64,000 nucleotides of DNA, taken from NCBI GenBank assembly GCA_900473185.1, contig UCKU01000015.1:181011-245010 (forward strand), in the 5' to 3' direction. The notes beneath the pieces were generated by a model. It ran no database searches, was not told the origin of the DNA, and saw only the letters and a program-made list of their open reading frames with translations. Source of the DNA: Hyphomicrobiales bacterium. GTDB lineage: Bacteria; Pseudomonadota; Alphaproteobacteria; Rhizobiales; Rhizobiaceae. Both the position numbers and the translations under genes were made by a program. Shown here in pieces: positions 41,450-50,894 of this stretch; the first letter of the stretch is position 1, and each line of letters begins with the position of its first letter.

Positions 41450-42673
41450 ATGACCATGACATCCGACTCACTCACCATTTCCCTGCCGATACTGAGCCCC
41501 GGCGTGCTTGCACTTGCTGGCGGCGCTCTCGCCGTTCTCATTCTCGTGACAATCGTGTTTGCCTTGCGCAATGCCGGCATCCGTCGCGAGGAGGCGGAAG
41601 AGGCCAATCTTCGCGCCGCGGAAAGCGAGGCGCGTATGGCAGAACTTCTGAAAATACAGGCGGAGATGCAGGGACGCATCTCGACCATGACGGAAGTCTT
41701 CGGTGCACGGCAGGCCGAGCTCAATCATGCGATCAACCAGCGGCTCGACGGCATGTCACAGCGCATGAGCTCGACGCTGACCGAGCAGACGAAATCAACG
41801 CATGACAACCTGCAGAAGCTGCAGGAGCGCCTGGCCGTGATCGATGTCGCCCAGAACAATATCCAGACGCTCGCCAAGGATGTCGTCGGGCTGCAGGCCA
41901 TTCTTTCCAACAAGCAGACGCGTGGGGCTTTCGGCCAGTCGCGTATGGAAACGATCGTCGCCGATGGCCTGCCGATGGGCGCCTATGCCTTCCAGCAGAC
42001 TCTTTCCAACGGCTCGCGACCGGACTGCACGATCAGAATGCCGAATGGGGCACCGCCGCTCGTCATCGATGCCAAATTTCCGCTGGAGGCGTGGAACGCG
42101 ATCCGCGATGCAGGAGGCGCGGATGCCGGTAAGCTTGCCGGCCAGCAGTTTCGCCGTGACATGGAAGTTCACATCAAGGATATTTCCGAGAAATATCTGA
42201 TCCAAGGCGAGACGCAGGAGACGGCTTTTCTCTTCGTTCCCTCGGAATCGATCTTCGCTGAAATTCACGAAAATTTCGAAGGGATCGTGCAGAAGGCGCA
42301 CCGTGCGCGCATCGTTATCGTCTCGCCTTCGCTCTTGATGCTGTCAATCCAGGTCATTCAGGCCGTGCTGAAAGACCAGCGCATGCGGGCGCAGGCGCAT
42401 GTCATCCAAGGGGAAGTCGCCCTTCTCATGGACGATCTCGGCCGGCTCGACGAGCGCGTACGCAAGCTGCAGGGACATTTTTCCCAGACGCAGCGCGACG
42501 TGGACCAGATCATTACCTCGGCGGACAAGCTCACCAAGCGCGGCGCGAAGATCGAGGCGCTGGAGTTCGAAGCAGGCGGCGACAGCAAGCCGGCCCGCGA
42601 GAACGAGCCGGTGGCGAAATCCGTCGAAAGCCGAACTGGATTGCTCAAGCTCAGGGTGGTTGACGAGGAGTGA
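41450..42673 (+). CDS. rmuC: DNA recombination protein RmuC
   Basis: A 407-residue RmuC-family protein. A transmembrane anchor (residues 17-38, VLALAGGALAVLILVTIVFA) is followed by a coiled coil to about residue 135 and a PD-(D/E)xK-like nuclease domain with the family motifs RGAFGQSRMETIVADG, PLVIDAKFPLEAW and AFLFVPSESIFAEI. RmuC limits inversions at short repeats, probably by cutting DNA structures. The start is uncertain by a few codons because no strong ribosome site is visible. It reads away from the chemoreceptor and precedes rbsK. Confidence 0.92.
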   Translation: MTMTSDSLTISLPILSPGVLALAGGALAVLILVTIVFALRNAGIRREEAEEANLRAAESEARMAELLKIQAEMQGRISTMTEVFGARQAELNHAINQRLDGMSQRMSSTLTEQTKSTHDNLQKLQERLAVIDVAQNNIQTLAKDVVGLQAILSNKQTRGAFGQSRMETIVADGLPMGAYAFQQTLSNGSRPDCTIRMPNGAPPLVIDAKFPLEAWNAIRDAGGADAGKLAGQQFRRDMEVHIKDISEKYLIQGETQETAFLFVPSESIFAEIHENFEGIVQKAHRARIVIVSPSLLMLSIQVIQAVLKDQRMRAQAHVIQGEVALLMDDLGRLDERVRKLQGHFSQTQRDVDQIITSADKLTKRGAKIEALEFEAGGDSKPARENEPVAKSVESRTGLLKLRVVDEE

Positions 42674-42717
42674 TCGCTTCGGCAGTGTCGCGGCCCGAAG
42701 CAAGGGACGGACATGCC

Positions 42718-43617
42718 ATGATCACAGTTTTCGGCTCCATCAATATGGACCTTATCGCCACCACCGAGCGCCTGCCAAAGCCCGGCGAAACAGTTGCCGG
42801 CAATAGCTTTGCAACGGCTGCCGGCGGCAAAGGCGCCAATCAGGCGCTCGCCGCCCGGCGAGCAGGCCGCTATGTCCATATGGCGGGCGCTGTCGGCAAG
42901 GATGCCTTTGCCGAGGGCGCCCTTGAACTGCTCGACGGCGCAGGCACCGACCTATCCCTCGTCAACCGTGTCGAGGGGCCGACCGGCACAGCCCTCATTC
43001 TTGTCGGTGGCGACGGCGAGAACATGATCGCGGTCATTCCCGGCGCGAACGGCAAGGTGAGCGGCGATAATGCCGAGGCTGCCGTCAACGCCATGAACGA
43101 GGGCGATATACTCATGCTGCAGCTCGAAATTCCAGTCGAGGCGGTCCAGCGCGCGCTTGCTGCCTCTCGCGCCGAGAGCATCACCAGCATTCTCAATCTT
43201 GCCCCGCTCATTCCGGATGCGCCGCGACTCGGTCGGCTGGCCGACATCGTCATTGCCAACGAGACCGAGTTCGAGCGGCTGGCGGGACAGGAGAACATGA
43301 GTGCCGGCGACCGTGAGGCGGCGTTAGAGCGCCTGCATGCCGAGACCGGCCAGACGCTGATCGTTACGCTCGGCGGCGATGGCGTCATCGCGATCCGGGA
43401 TGGTCAGATTTCCCGCGCGCAGGGCCTCGTCATCGAGCCCGTCGATACTGTCGGCGCCGGCGATACGTTCTGCGGTTACTTCGCAGCAAGCCTCGATGAG
43501 GGACTGGATTTCAACTCGGCGCTGCGCCGTGCAGCTGTTGCCGGCTCGCTTGCCTGCCTGAAGCCGGGGGCACAACCCTCTATTCCGCTGGCAGCCGAAG
43601 TCGCAGACAGAATATAG
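42718..43617 (+). CDS. rbsK: Ribokinase
   Basis: A 299-residue PfkB-family kinase. It has the N-terminal VFGSINMDLIATTERLPKPG, the GGKGANQALAARR sugar-binding motif, and the C-terminal DTVGAGDTFCGYF anion hole with the catalytic Asp. It phosphorylates ribose at O5 for entry to the pentose phosphate pathway; the specificity could extend to related sugars. GGGACGG precedes the start and a terminator follows. No transporter genes are adjacent, though the Frc system at the window start may import ribose. Confidence 0.92.
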   Translation: MITVFGSINMDLIATTERLPKPGETVAGNSFATAAGGKGANQALAARRAGRYVHMAGAVGKDAFAEGALELLDGAGTDLSLVNRVEGPTGTALILVGGDGENMIAVIPGANGKVSGDNAEAAVNAMNEGDILMLQLEIPVEAVQRALAASRAESITSILNLAPLIPDAPRLGRLADIVIANETEFERLAGQENMSAGDREAALERLHAETGQTLIVTLGGDGVIAIRDGQISRAQGLVIEPVDTVGAGDTFCGYFAASLDEGLDFNSALRRAAVAGSLACLKPGAQPSIPLAAEVADRI

Positions 43618-43644
43618 TCCAGTCCAGCTGCGAACAACCGATGA

Positions 43645-43673
43645 AAAGCCACCCCTAGTTTTGGGGTGGCTTT
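43645..43673 (+). terminator. Terminator of rbsK
   Basis: An 11-bp perfect stem AAAGCCACCCC / GGGGTGGCTTT with a 7-nt loop, 27 bp after the rbsK stop. The T tail is short. Confidence 0.75.
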
Positions 43674-43857
43674 CCGGATTTGCTGCCGAAACATGGCGAA
43701 TTTCATTCAAATTTAAGAGGTTTCTGACGATCCTTCGGGCGATCGCCACCTCGCTCGTCTTCAAGGCGGTCACCCCCATGGCTGCTCCATGATAGAGCGT
43801 GCCTTACCCGCTGCGCCGGAGAATGGCCCTTCGGTGCGTCCTTGCCCCGAGGAACTT

Positions 43858-46197
43858 ATGTTCATTTTCAGAATGAAATCGCTTGCGGCGAAGCTCATCG
43901 TCATTACCGGTGCCGCCATCGCACTGGTGCTTGTCGTTTCGAACCTCTTCCTCATCGACCAGACCCGTAACCGCGTCCAGACCCTGACGCTGGACCAGGC
44001 CAACTCGGAAGCCAAGTCGATCGCCAACGAGATTGCAGCCAATGTCGGCGAGCTTGCGAGTGCTGCCCGCACCATGTCGGGCGTCGTCGGACGCGGGCAC
44101 GAAGGCAAGATCCTCGATCGCAAGGGTATCATCAGCGTTCTGAAGGCCAATCTCGAACAGAACGCTTTCGCCTTCGGCAGCTGGTTCTGCGAGCAGCTTG
44201 GCGCCTTCGACGGCAGGACCACCGAAATCGCCAACAATAATGACGAGGGCACCAACAAGGTCGGCGCCTTCACGCCGTACTGGTCGAAGAACAGGACCGG
44301 TGACATCCAGTTCTCGACTTTCGACAATGACTATACCGCCGAGTGGTGGAAGCTCGCTGCCGACAGCGGCAAGGGCGCGATCACGGCGCCCTACCTCGCC
44401 GAAGGCACCGACGTCCCGACGCTGCTGACTTCGATTGCCTATCCGGTCATGTCCGGCGGCAAGATGATCGGTGTGGAAGGCGTCGATATTTCGCTGAAGT
44501 CGCTCACCGACAAGGTGCAGGCGCTGCGCCCCTTCGGCTCCGGCCGTGTGACGCTGATCGCCCAGAACGGCAACTGGATCGTCGCGCCGACCCCGGACCT
44601 GATGTCGAAGCCTTATGGCGACAATCCCGGCTCGGCTGATGTGAAGGCTGCGCTTTCGTCCATGAAGGTCGGTCTCGTCAAGAACCTCAGCTTCGATGGC
44701 CTCGATCCCTTCGACCGCGTCGTCTATCCCTTCGCAGTTCCCGGCCTGAACGCCAACTGGGTCGTGCTGGTCGATGTCCCGCACACGGCGATGAATGCTC
44801 CGGTTCAGGACCAGACCTTCATGATGGTCATCAACGGCATCATCGTGCTCGGCGCCGTGCTGCTCGCCCTCTACTTCGCCGTCCGCTCGCTTGTTCAGCG
44901 TCCGCTCGCTGGCCTCGTTTCCAGCGTCAAGGCGCTGAGCGACGGAAAATACGACGAAACGGTCGCCGGCCAGAACCGCGCCGACGAAATCGGCTCGGTC
45001 GCCAAGGCTCTCGAAGGCTTCCGCTTCGCGCTTGCCGATACGCGGCGTCTCGAAGCCGAGGCCGACAACCAGCGCCTTGCGGCCGAAACCGAACGCGGTC
45101 GCTCGGAATCGGAACGCCAGCAATCGGTCAGCCTGCAGCGTCACATCGTCTCGATCGTCGGTGCAGGCCTTTCCGAACTGTCCCAGGGCAATCTCGGCCA
45201 CCGCATAACAGAGGAGTTCCCCGGCGAATACGGCAAGCTGAAGCAGGACTTCAATGCCGCTCTGGCAAGCCTTGAGGAAACCATCAACACGATGAGCCTC
45301 AGCGTCGTCAATATCGGCTCAGGTACGGGCGAGATCAGCAATAGCGCCTCCGACCTCGCCAAGCGCACCGAGCAGCAGGCGGCAAGTCTGGAAGAGACGG
45401 CAGCGGCGCTCAACGAGCTGACCGCCCAGGTCAATTCCAGCGCCGAGAACGCCCGCACCGCAGCTGACAACGTCAATCTCGCTTGCGAAGACGCCGAGAA
45501 ATCAGGTGAAGTGGTGCAGAAGGCGATTGCCTCCATGCATGGTATCGAACAGTCCTCAACGGAAGTTTCGCGCATCATCGGCGTCATCGACGAGATCGCC
45601 TTCCAGACGAATCTTCTGGCTCTGAACGCCGGTGTCGAAGCGGCCCGTGCCGGTGAGGCAGGCAAGGGCTTTGCCGTCGTCGCACAGGAAGTCCGGGAAC
45701 TCGCTCAGCGCTCGGCAAATGCCGCCAAGGAGATCAAGACACTCATCAACACCTCGGCCATCCAGGTCAAGGAAGGCGTCGGTCTCGTCGGCCGCGCCGG
45801 CGAGACGCTGCACAAGATTTCCGAGCAGGTGATGGGCATCAACAGCCTCATCCGTCAGATCTCGGCCTCGGCCAGCGAACAGGCCATCGGCCTGAAGGAG
45901 ATCAACCAGGCCGTGAACCAGATGGACCAGGTCACGCAGCAGAACGCCGCGATGGTGGAAGAAACCACTGCAGCCAGCGTGACGTTGAACGACGAGGCAC
46001 AGACGCTGAAGACACTGGTCACCCGCTTCCGCGTCTCCGGCCAGGGAAATGCCACGACAGCACTGCGCTCCACCGCACAGCAGATGCGCGCACCGACTGC
46101 GCCGGCACCACGCGCGGCCGCTCCGACACCGCGCCGGGCCGTTGTCCAGTCTCGCGGCTCAGCGGCCGTTGCCCAGGATAGTTGGGAAGAGTTCTGA
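43858..46197 (+). CDS. Methyl-accepting chemotaxis protein with double-Cache sensor and CheR tail
   Basis: A 779-residue chemoreceptor. A transmembrane segment (residues 7-29) and another near 325-345 enclose a periplasmic dCache_1 domain of about 290 residues (WWKLAADSGKGAITAPYLAE, VEGVDISLKSLTDKV). HAMP and the signalling hairpin (IIGVIDEIAFQTNLLALNAG) follow, then an Ala/Pro/Arg-rich flexible arm ending in SWEEF, the CheR/CheB tether. GAGGA lies before the chosen start. dCache receptors mostly bind amino acids, organic acids or similar small molecules directly; the ligand here is unknown. Confidence 0.93.
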   Translation: MFIFRMKSLAAKLIVITGAAIALVLVVSNLFLIDQTRNRVQTLTLDQANSEAKSIANEIAANVGELASAARTMSGVVGRGHEGKILDRKGIISVLKANLEQNAFAFGSWFCEQLGAFDGRTTEIANNNDEGTNKVGAFTPYWSKNRTGDIQFSTFDNDYTAEWWKLAADSGKGAITAPYLAEGTDVPTLLTSIAYPVMSGGKMIGVEGVDISLKSLTDKVQALRPFGSGRVTLIAQNGNWIVAPTPDLMSKPYGDNPGSADVKAALSSMKVGLVKNLSFDGLDPFDRVVYPFAVPGLNANWVVLVDVPHTAMNAPVQDQTFMMVINGIIVLGAVLLALYFAVRSLVQRPLAGLVSSVKALSDGKYDETVAGQNRADEIGSVAKALEGFRFALADTRRLEAEADNQRLAAETERGRSESERQQSVSLQRHIVSIVGAGLSELSQGNLGHRITEEFPGEYGKLKQDFNAALASLEETINTMSLSVVNIGSGTGEISNSASDLAKRTEQQAASLEETAAALNELTAQVNSSAENARTAADNVNLACEDAEKSGEVVQKAIASMHGIEQSSTEVSRIIGVIDEIAFQTNLLALNAGVEAARAGEAGKGFAVVAQEVRELAQRSANAAKEIKTLINTSAIQVKEGVGLVGRAGETLHKISEQVMGINSLIRQISASASEQAIGLKEINQAVNQMDQVTQQNAAMVEETTAASVTLNDEAQTLKTLVTRFRVSGQGNATTALRSTAQQMRAPTAPAPRAAAPTPRRAVVQSRGSAAVAQDSWEEF

Positions 46198-46218
46198 TTG
46201 CTGATCGCATGACAAGAA

Positions 46219-46246
46219 AAAGGCGCCTGAGCGATCAGGCGCCTTT
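46219..46246. terminator. Bidirectional terminator between chemoreceptor and ptsN
   Basis: A 12-bp perfect stem AAAGGCGCCTGA / TCAGGCGCCTTT with loop GCGA, T-rich on both exits, between two convergent genes. Confidence 0.92.
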
Positions 46247-46273
46247 CTTGCATTCCGGGTAGATCGTCAACCG

Positions 46274-46738
46274 TCAGGCAGCGTTCGACGTTTGCTCTTC
46301 ATTGAGGAAGGCATAAATCGCAGAAGCGGAATCGGTCGCGCGCAGCTTGGCGACCAGATCGTGGTCGCGCAGGACGCGGGCGATGCGCGAGAGCGCCTTC
46401 AGGTGATCGGCGCCGGCGCCTTCCGGCGCCAGAAGCAGAAACACCAGATCGACCGGCTGGTCGTCCAGCGCTTCGAAATCGACCGGCTGTTCCAGCCGGG
46501 CGAAAATGCCGACGATGGAGTGGATATTGACGAGCTTGCCGTGGGGAATGGCGATGCCGTTGCCGACACCGGTCGAGCCCAGGCGTTCGCGCTGCAGGAT
46601 CACATCGAAGATTTCCCGTTCGGAAAGCCCCGTAGTCCTGGAGGCTTTTGCTGCCAATTCCTGAAGCAACTGTTTCTTGGAATTTACCCTGAGGGCGGGA
46701 ATGATCGCATCCTGGTGCAGCAAATCTGCCAATGCCAT
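46274..46738 (-). CDS. ptsN: PTS nitrogen regulatory protein EIIA-Ntr
   Basis: A 154-residue EIIA-Ntr protein that receives phosphate through EI-Ntr and NPr at His66 (GIAIPHGKL). It is a regulator of potassium and nitrogen/carbon balance rather than of sugar transport. The start MALADLLHQD has AAGGA about 10 nt before; an upstream in-frame ATG is not needed. It follows hpf and rpoN in the same direction, the classic rpoN-cluster order. Confidence 0.96.
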   Translation of the reverse strand: MALADLLHQDAIIPALRVNSKKQLLQELAAKASRTTGLSEREIFDVILQRERLGSTGVGNGIAIPHGKLVNIHSIVGIFARLEQPVDFEALDDQPVDLVFLLLAPEGAGADHLKALSRIARVLRDHDLVAKLRATDSASAIYAFLNEEQTSNAA

Positions 46739-46810
46739 TTCTTTTTCCTTCTGTCGCCGAAACCAGGCATCTGAGGGAGCGGCGCCCTGCGCCACTCCCT
46801 CATCCTAATC

Positions 46811-47392
46811 TCAGCTCTTGATATTGGCTGAATCGATCCAGCCAATATTTCCGTCGTGACGACGGTAAACGATGTTGAGCTGTTCCTTGCCGGGGCTGCG
46901 GAACAGGAGAAGCGGCTCATCGGTCATGTCGAGCGCCATGACGGCAGTTGCAACAGACATCGTCTTGAGCTGCTTTGTACTTTCAGCGACGATCGCCGGA
47001 GCGAAATCGTCCGGGACCTCGTCTTCATGATCGGGAACCGCATCCATGACGGTATAGGCGACTTCCGCAAAGCCGTTACCGTTCAGATGATTTCCGGCGT
47101 GGTGATCCTTCAGCTTCCGCTTATAGCGGCGCAGGCGCTTCTCGATACGCTCGGATGCCGCGTCAAAGGCAATCTGCGGATCCATGGCCTCGCCTGCCGC
47201 ATGCAGCACGACGCCGCTATCGAGATGAAGCTTGCAATCGGCGGAAAAACGAGAATTCGACTTTTCCACGATCACCTGACCGGAATATCCCCCGTCGAAG
47301 TATTTCGTGACGGCCAAACCGATTTGGTCCTCGATCTTTTGACGGAAGGAGTCACCAATTTCCATATGTTTACCGGATACACGCACACTCAT
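46811..47392 (-). CDS. hpf: Long-form ribosome hibernation promoting factor
   Basis: A 193-residue long HPF (RaiA/YfiA family). The N-terminal ribosome-binding domain (about residues 1-105, MSVRVSGKHMEIGDSFR, DPQIAFDAASERIEKRLRRY) is joined to a C-terminal dimerisation domain (ALDMTDEPLLLFRSPGKEQL, then NIVYRRHDGNIGWID). Long forms build 100S ribosome dimers in resting cells. The start is set by AAGGG. It lies between rpoN and ptsN with a 72-bp gap to ptsN. Confidence 0.95.
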   Translation of the reverse strand: MSVRVSGKHMEIGDSFRQKIEDQIGLAVTKYFDGGYSGQVIVEKSNSRFSADCKLHLDSGVVLHAAGEAMDPQIAFDAASERIEKRLRRYKRKLKDHHAGNHLNGNGFAEVAYTVMDAVPDHEDEVPDDFAPAIVAESTKQLKTMSVATAVMALDMTDEPLLLFRSPGKEQLNIVYRRHDGNIGWIDSANIKS

Positions 47393-47715
47393 GGAGTTTC
47401 CCTTCTTATGGTAGTTTGCGAGTATCAGTTTACGCCAAGCCTCAACCTCATCCAAGCACTTCGCGCAATCTCAAGCAAGATGAGCTCAAGTCTGCGTGTC
47501 CCTGGTGCCTTGAGGATGATGGGGATAAAGCCCGGATGCCCTTCGCTGCTCCGATTGCGGCGGGCTTCTAGCGGCAGCCTCCCGGAAAGTCAATAGCCCG
47601 GCACAGCGAGGTCCAGTATACGCGGAAAACGTGCAGTGAAAATCCCATAAAATGGGGAGGTCACCGCCATCAATGGTTCCGAGCAGCGAACCTTGGCTCA
47701 CCCTGGCGTTGCAAG
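47393..47715. other. Gap between rpoN and hpf
   Basis: A 323-bp stretch with no supported gene; the reading frames in it lack ribosome sites and protein-like composition. A short dyad CCCAT-AAA-ATGGG lies near 47643-47656. It presumably holds the separate promoter of hpf, but no clear -35/-10 pair stands out. Confidence 0.45.
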
Positions 47716-49266
47716 TCAGAAACCGGCGACCTTGGCCAGCGCGCGCTTTTCCCTGCGGCGCTGGACGGAAGAGGCGATATTCATCGCCTCGCGGTATTTG
47801 GCGACCGTACGACGCGCGAGATCGATGCCGCCTTTCTTGAGCATATCGACGATATCATCATCGGAGAGCACCGCATCGGGGCTTTCCTGCAGGATCAGCG
47901 TGCGGATCTTGTGGCGAACTGCTTCAGCCGAATGACTGTCACCGCCCTCGACGGCGCTAATCGAAACCGTGAAAAAGTATTTCAGTTCGAAGAGGCCGCG
48001 CGGCGTCAGCATATATTTATTCGAGGTGACACGGCTGACCGTCGATTCATGCATCTTGATCGCCTCGGCCACCGTCTTCAGGTTCAGCGGCCGCAGATGA
48101 TCGACGCCGTGCAAGAGGAAGGCATCCTGCTGGCGCACGATCTCGCTTGCGACCTTCATGATGGTCTTGGCGCGCTGATCCAGGCTGCGCGTCAGCCAGT
48201 TGGCGGTCTGCAGACATTCGGAGAGGAAGGCGTGATCCTCGCCGTTCTTCGCGACGCGCGAAAAATAGGACTGATTGACGAGGACCCGAGGCAGCGTATC
48301 CGGGTTGAGTTCGACCAGCCAGGCGCCGTCCGAGGAGGGGCGGACCACGACGTCAGGCATGATCGCCTCTGAAACGCCAGCCTCGAAACCGCTGCCGGGC
48401 TTCGGATTGAGCTGGCGGATTTCGGCGAGCATGTCGAGCAAGTCTTCCTCATCGACGCCGCAGAGGCGTTTCAGGGTAACGAAGTCACGCCGTGCCAGCA
48501 ATTCGAGATTTTCGACCAGCGCCTGCATGGCGGGATCGAAACGATCCTTCTGGCGAAGCTGAATCGCCAGACATTCGGCAAGGCTACGGGCAAAGACGCC
48601 GGGTGGATCGAGCGTCTGCAGCGCTGAGAGCACACGCTCGATGTCTTCTGCATCGGTACCCAGACGCTCGCCGGCTTCCGCGACATCTGCCTGCAGATAG
48701 CCGGCATCGTCTAGCTGATCGACCAGGTTCTGGGCAATCAGGCGATCGGCCATATCGGGCAATATGAAGGGTATCTGCTGGGCAAGATGGTCGCGCAAAG
48801 AGACCTGACCGGCGACGAAATCATCAAGATCGTAATTGCTGTCAGCACCTTCGGCGCTGCCCGGCATGGATTTCCACTGGCTGATGAGTTCCGGTGCGTC
48901 GAGTCGCTGCGGCGCGCCGTCATCGGGGAAGACATTGGTGTAATTGGCATCCAGCTCGTCACTCAGCCGGCTTGAGCTGCCATTATCGTACCAGTCGCCG
49001 GACAGCGTTTCGCCGCGATCCTCATACTCGCCATCCCCCGCATCGTCCGTTTGCTGGGGGTATGGTTCGTCCGCAACCTCGCCGCGTTCGCCGGCCTCGC
49101 CCTCGCCCGACGGAAATTCCAGAAGCGGGTTCTTCTCCACTTCCTGGGCAATGAATTGAGTGAGTTCGACATGCGTCATCTGCAGCAACTGGATGGATTG
49201 CATCAGTTGCGGTGTCATCACCAGGGACTGGTTCTGTCGCAGAAACAGATTGGCAGACAGGGCCAT
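47716..49266 (-). CDS. rpoN: RNA polymerase sigma-54 factor RpoN
   Basis: A 516-residue sigma-54. Region I is a Gln/Leu-rich N terminus (SLVMTPQLMQSIQLLQMTHV), region II is acidic (about residues 55-125), and the C-terminal DNA-binding part has the helix-turn-helix (HESTVSRVTSNKYMLTPRG) and the diagnostic RpoN box ARRTVAKYRE at about 484-493. It directs nitrogen-assimilation and symbiotic nitrogen-fixation promoters together with enhancer-binding proteins. It is downstream of lptB, as in other proteobacteria. Confidence 0.97.
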   Translation of the reverse strand: MALSANLFLRQNQSLVMTPQLMQSIQLLQMTHVELTQFIAQEVEKNPLLEFPSGEGEAGERGEVADEPYPQQTDDAGDGEYEDRGETLSGDWYDNGSSSRLSDELDANYTNVFPDDGAPQRLDAPELISQWKSMPGSAEGADSNYDLDDFVAGQVSLRDHLAQQIPFILPDMADRLIAQNLVDQLDDAGYLQADVAEAGERLGTDAEDIERVLSALQTLDPPGVFARSLAECLAIQLRQKDRFDPAMQALVENLELLARRDFVTLKRLCGVDEEDLLDMLAEIRQLNPKPGSGFEAGVSEAIMPDVVVRPSSDGAWLVELNPDTLPRVLVNQSYFSRVAKNGEDHAFLSECLQTANWLTRSLDQRAKTIMKVASEIVRQQDAFLLHGVDHLRPLNLKTVAEAIKMHESTVSRVTSNKYMLTPRGLFELKYFFTVSISAVEGGDSHSAEAVRHKIRTLILQESPDAVLSDDDIVDMLKKGGIDLARRTVAKYREAMNIASSVQRRREKRALAKVAGF

Positions 49267-49422
49267 GGCGGACGCGAAACTCCCTCGACTCCTCCAGGAA
49301 ACCGCGTCCGATTAAGGCTTCGGGCCACGGAAATCCGAGTTGGCCCAAAAATTGCTTTTTTATCCTATTTGGTCAAGCGGAACCTATGCCGCAGCCGCAA
49401 TTTTCTGTCGTCCAGCACTGAT

Positions 49423-50223
49423 TCAAAGACTGAAATTGTCGCCCAAGTAGAGCCGGCGCACTTCCGGATTGTTGACGATATCATTCGCGCGTCCGTGGGT
49501 CAGCACTTCGCCGGCATGGATAATATAGGCCCGGTCGATCAATCCCAGCGTCTCACGCACATTGTGGTCGGTGATGAGAACGCCGATGCCGCGTGCCGTC
49601 AAATGATGCACGAGGTTCTGAATATCGGCAACCGAGATCGGGTCGACACCTGCAAAGGGCTCGTCGAGCAGCATGAAGGTCGGGTCGGTCGCAAGTGCGC
49701 GGGCAATTTCCAGGCGCCGGCGTTCACCGCCCGAGAGAGCCACGGCGGCACTCTTGCGGAGCTTCGCGATGTGAAACTCCTCGAGCAGTTCGTCGAGCTT
49801 GTGCTCACGCGCCGCCTTGTCCTTTTCATGGACCTCGAGGACGGCGCGGATATTCTCCTCCACCGTCAGGCCGCGAAAGATCGAAGCTTCCTGCGGCAGG
49901 TAGCCGACGCCAAGGCGGGAGCGACGATACATGGGCATCGTCGTCACGTCGTTGCCGTCGATTTCAATCGTTCCCTCATCAACAGGCACGAGGCCGGTGA
50001 TCATGTAGAAACAGGTGGTCTTACCGGCGCCGTTCGGTCCCAGGAGACCTACAGCCTCACCACGCCGCACGACTAGCGAAACGCCATTGACGACACGCCG
50101 CGTCGCATAGGTCTTGGTCAGACCGCGTGCGATCAGCGTTCCCTGATAACGGGCCTTGTCGACAGGAGCCGCGGCTTCCGTCGCGGCTCTGCCGGACTTG
50201 GTGGATAAGGAGAATAGCTTCAC
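49423..50223 (-). CDS. lptB: LPS export ABC transporter ATP-binding protein LptB
   Basis: A 266-residue ATPase powering lipopolysaccharide extraction from the inner membrane. Walker A is GPNGAGKTT, the signature LSGGERRR, Walker B FMLLDEPFAGVDP, and the switch His is in ITDHNVRET. The GTG start (VKLFSLSTK) 16 bp after the lptA stop is preferred; it leaves an N-terminal extension of about 30 residues before the ABC core, as in other rhizobial LptB proteins. It is the last gene of lptC-lptA-lptB, before rpoN. Confidence 0.95.
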   Translation of the reverse strand: MKLFSLSTKSGRAATEAAAPVDKARYQGTLIARGLTKTYATRRVVNGVSLVVRRGEAVGLLGPNGAGKTTCFYMITGLVPVDEGTIEIDGNDVTTMPMYRRSRLGVGYLPQEASIFRGLTVEENIRAVLEVHEKDKAAREHKLDELLEEFHIAKLRKSAAVALSGGERRRLEIARALATDPTFMLLDEPFAGVDPISVADIQNLVHHLTARGIGVLITDHNVRETLGLIDRAYIIHAGEVLTHGRANDIVNNPEVRRLYLGDNFSL

Positions 50224-50239
50224 GTGAAAGGCCGACTTC

Positions 50240-50881
50240 TCAGTTCTGCTTTGGCTGCTGACTCGGCTGCGATTTCGGGTCGAGCTGAATCTGGACACGA
50301 CCGCCGCAGCTTTCAAGCTCTGCCTGACCCGTCGCCATGTGAACGGTGAGCTGGCAGCCGGTAAAAACGTTCGGGCCATCGGTCAGCACGACCTTCTTGC
50401 CGGTGAGGATAAAGACCTGCGAGGTCATGTCGAAATTGCCATCATCGGCTGTTGCCGTCTGCGTTCCCGAGGTCAGGTAGACCTTATCGGTCACCAGGAT
50501 CTTGTCGATGTCTGCACTGCCCGAGGCAAGCGAATTCGACTGTTCTGCGGCGGCCGGCGCCGGCTGGGCAGCTGGCGCTGCAGCGGCACCCGTTGCCGCC
50601 TGCTTCGCCTTGTCCTTGTAATAGACTGTCATCTTGCCGGCCTGCAGGGTCGTCGTACCCTGAACGACCTTGACGTCGCCGGTGAAGAGCGCCGTGTGCT
50701 CCTGATCGTGGATTTCCAGCTTGTTGCTTTCAATCTGGATCGGCTGATCGCTGGAAAGCTTCATGCCAGGCATCGTCGTCGACTGGGCGGCCGCCCCCGC
50801 GACCGACAGGACGAAGGCAAGCGCGCCGGTGATGAAAGCTACGCCAGTCTTGCAAGTTGAAATGCGACGATCTTTTGTCAT
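50240..50881 (-). CDS. lptA: LPS transport periplasmic protein LptA
   Basis: A 213-residue periplasmic protein with a signal peptide of about 30 residues (ALAFVLSVAGAAAQ). The OstA/LptA beta-jellyroll begins at QPIQIESNKLEIHDQEHTAL and repeats strands such as GNFDMTSQVFILTGKKVVLT; an Ala/Pro/Gln-rich insert (about 110-130) interrupts it. It bridges the two membranes for LPS transport. It is 13 bp downstream of lptC and 16 bp before lptB. Confidence 0.92.
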   Translation of the reverse strand: MTKDRRISTCKTGVAFITGALAFVLSVAGAAAQSTTMPGMKLSSDQPIQIESNKLEIHDQEHTALFTGDVKVVQGTTTLQAGKMTVYYKDKAKQAATGAAAAPAAQPAPAAAEQSNSLASGSADIDKILVTDKVYLTSGTQTATADDGNFDMTSQVFILTGKKVVLTDGPNVFTGCQLTVHMATGQAELESCGGRVQIQLDPKSQPSQQPKQN

Positions 50882-50894
50882 TTGACCCGGCTCT

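Noticed and set aside
47486..47701. A 71-codon minus-strand frame between rpoN and hpf
   Set aside because: No ribosome site, atypical composition and no recognisable similarity; treated as intergenic.
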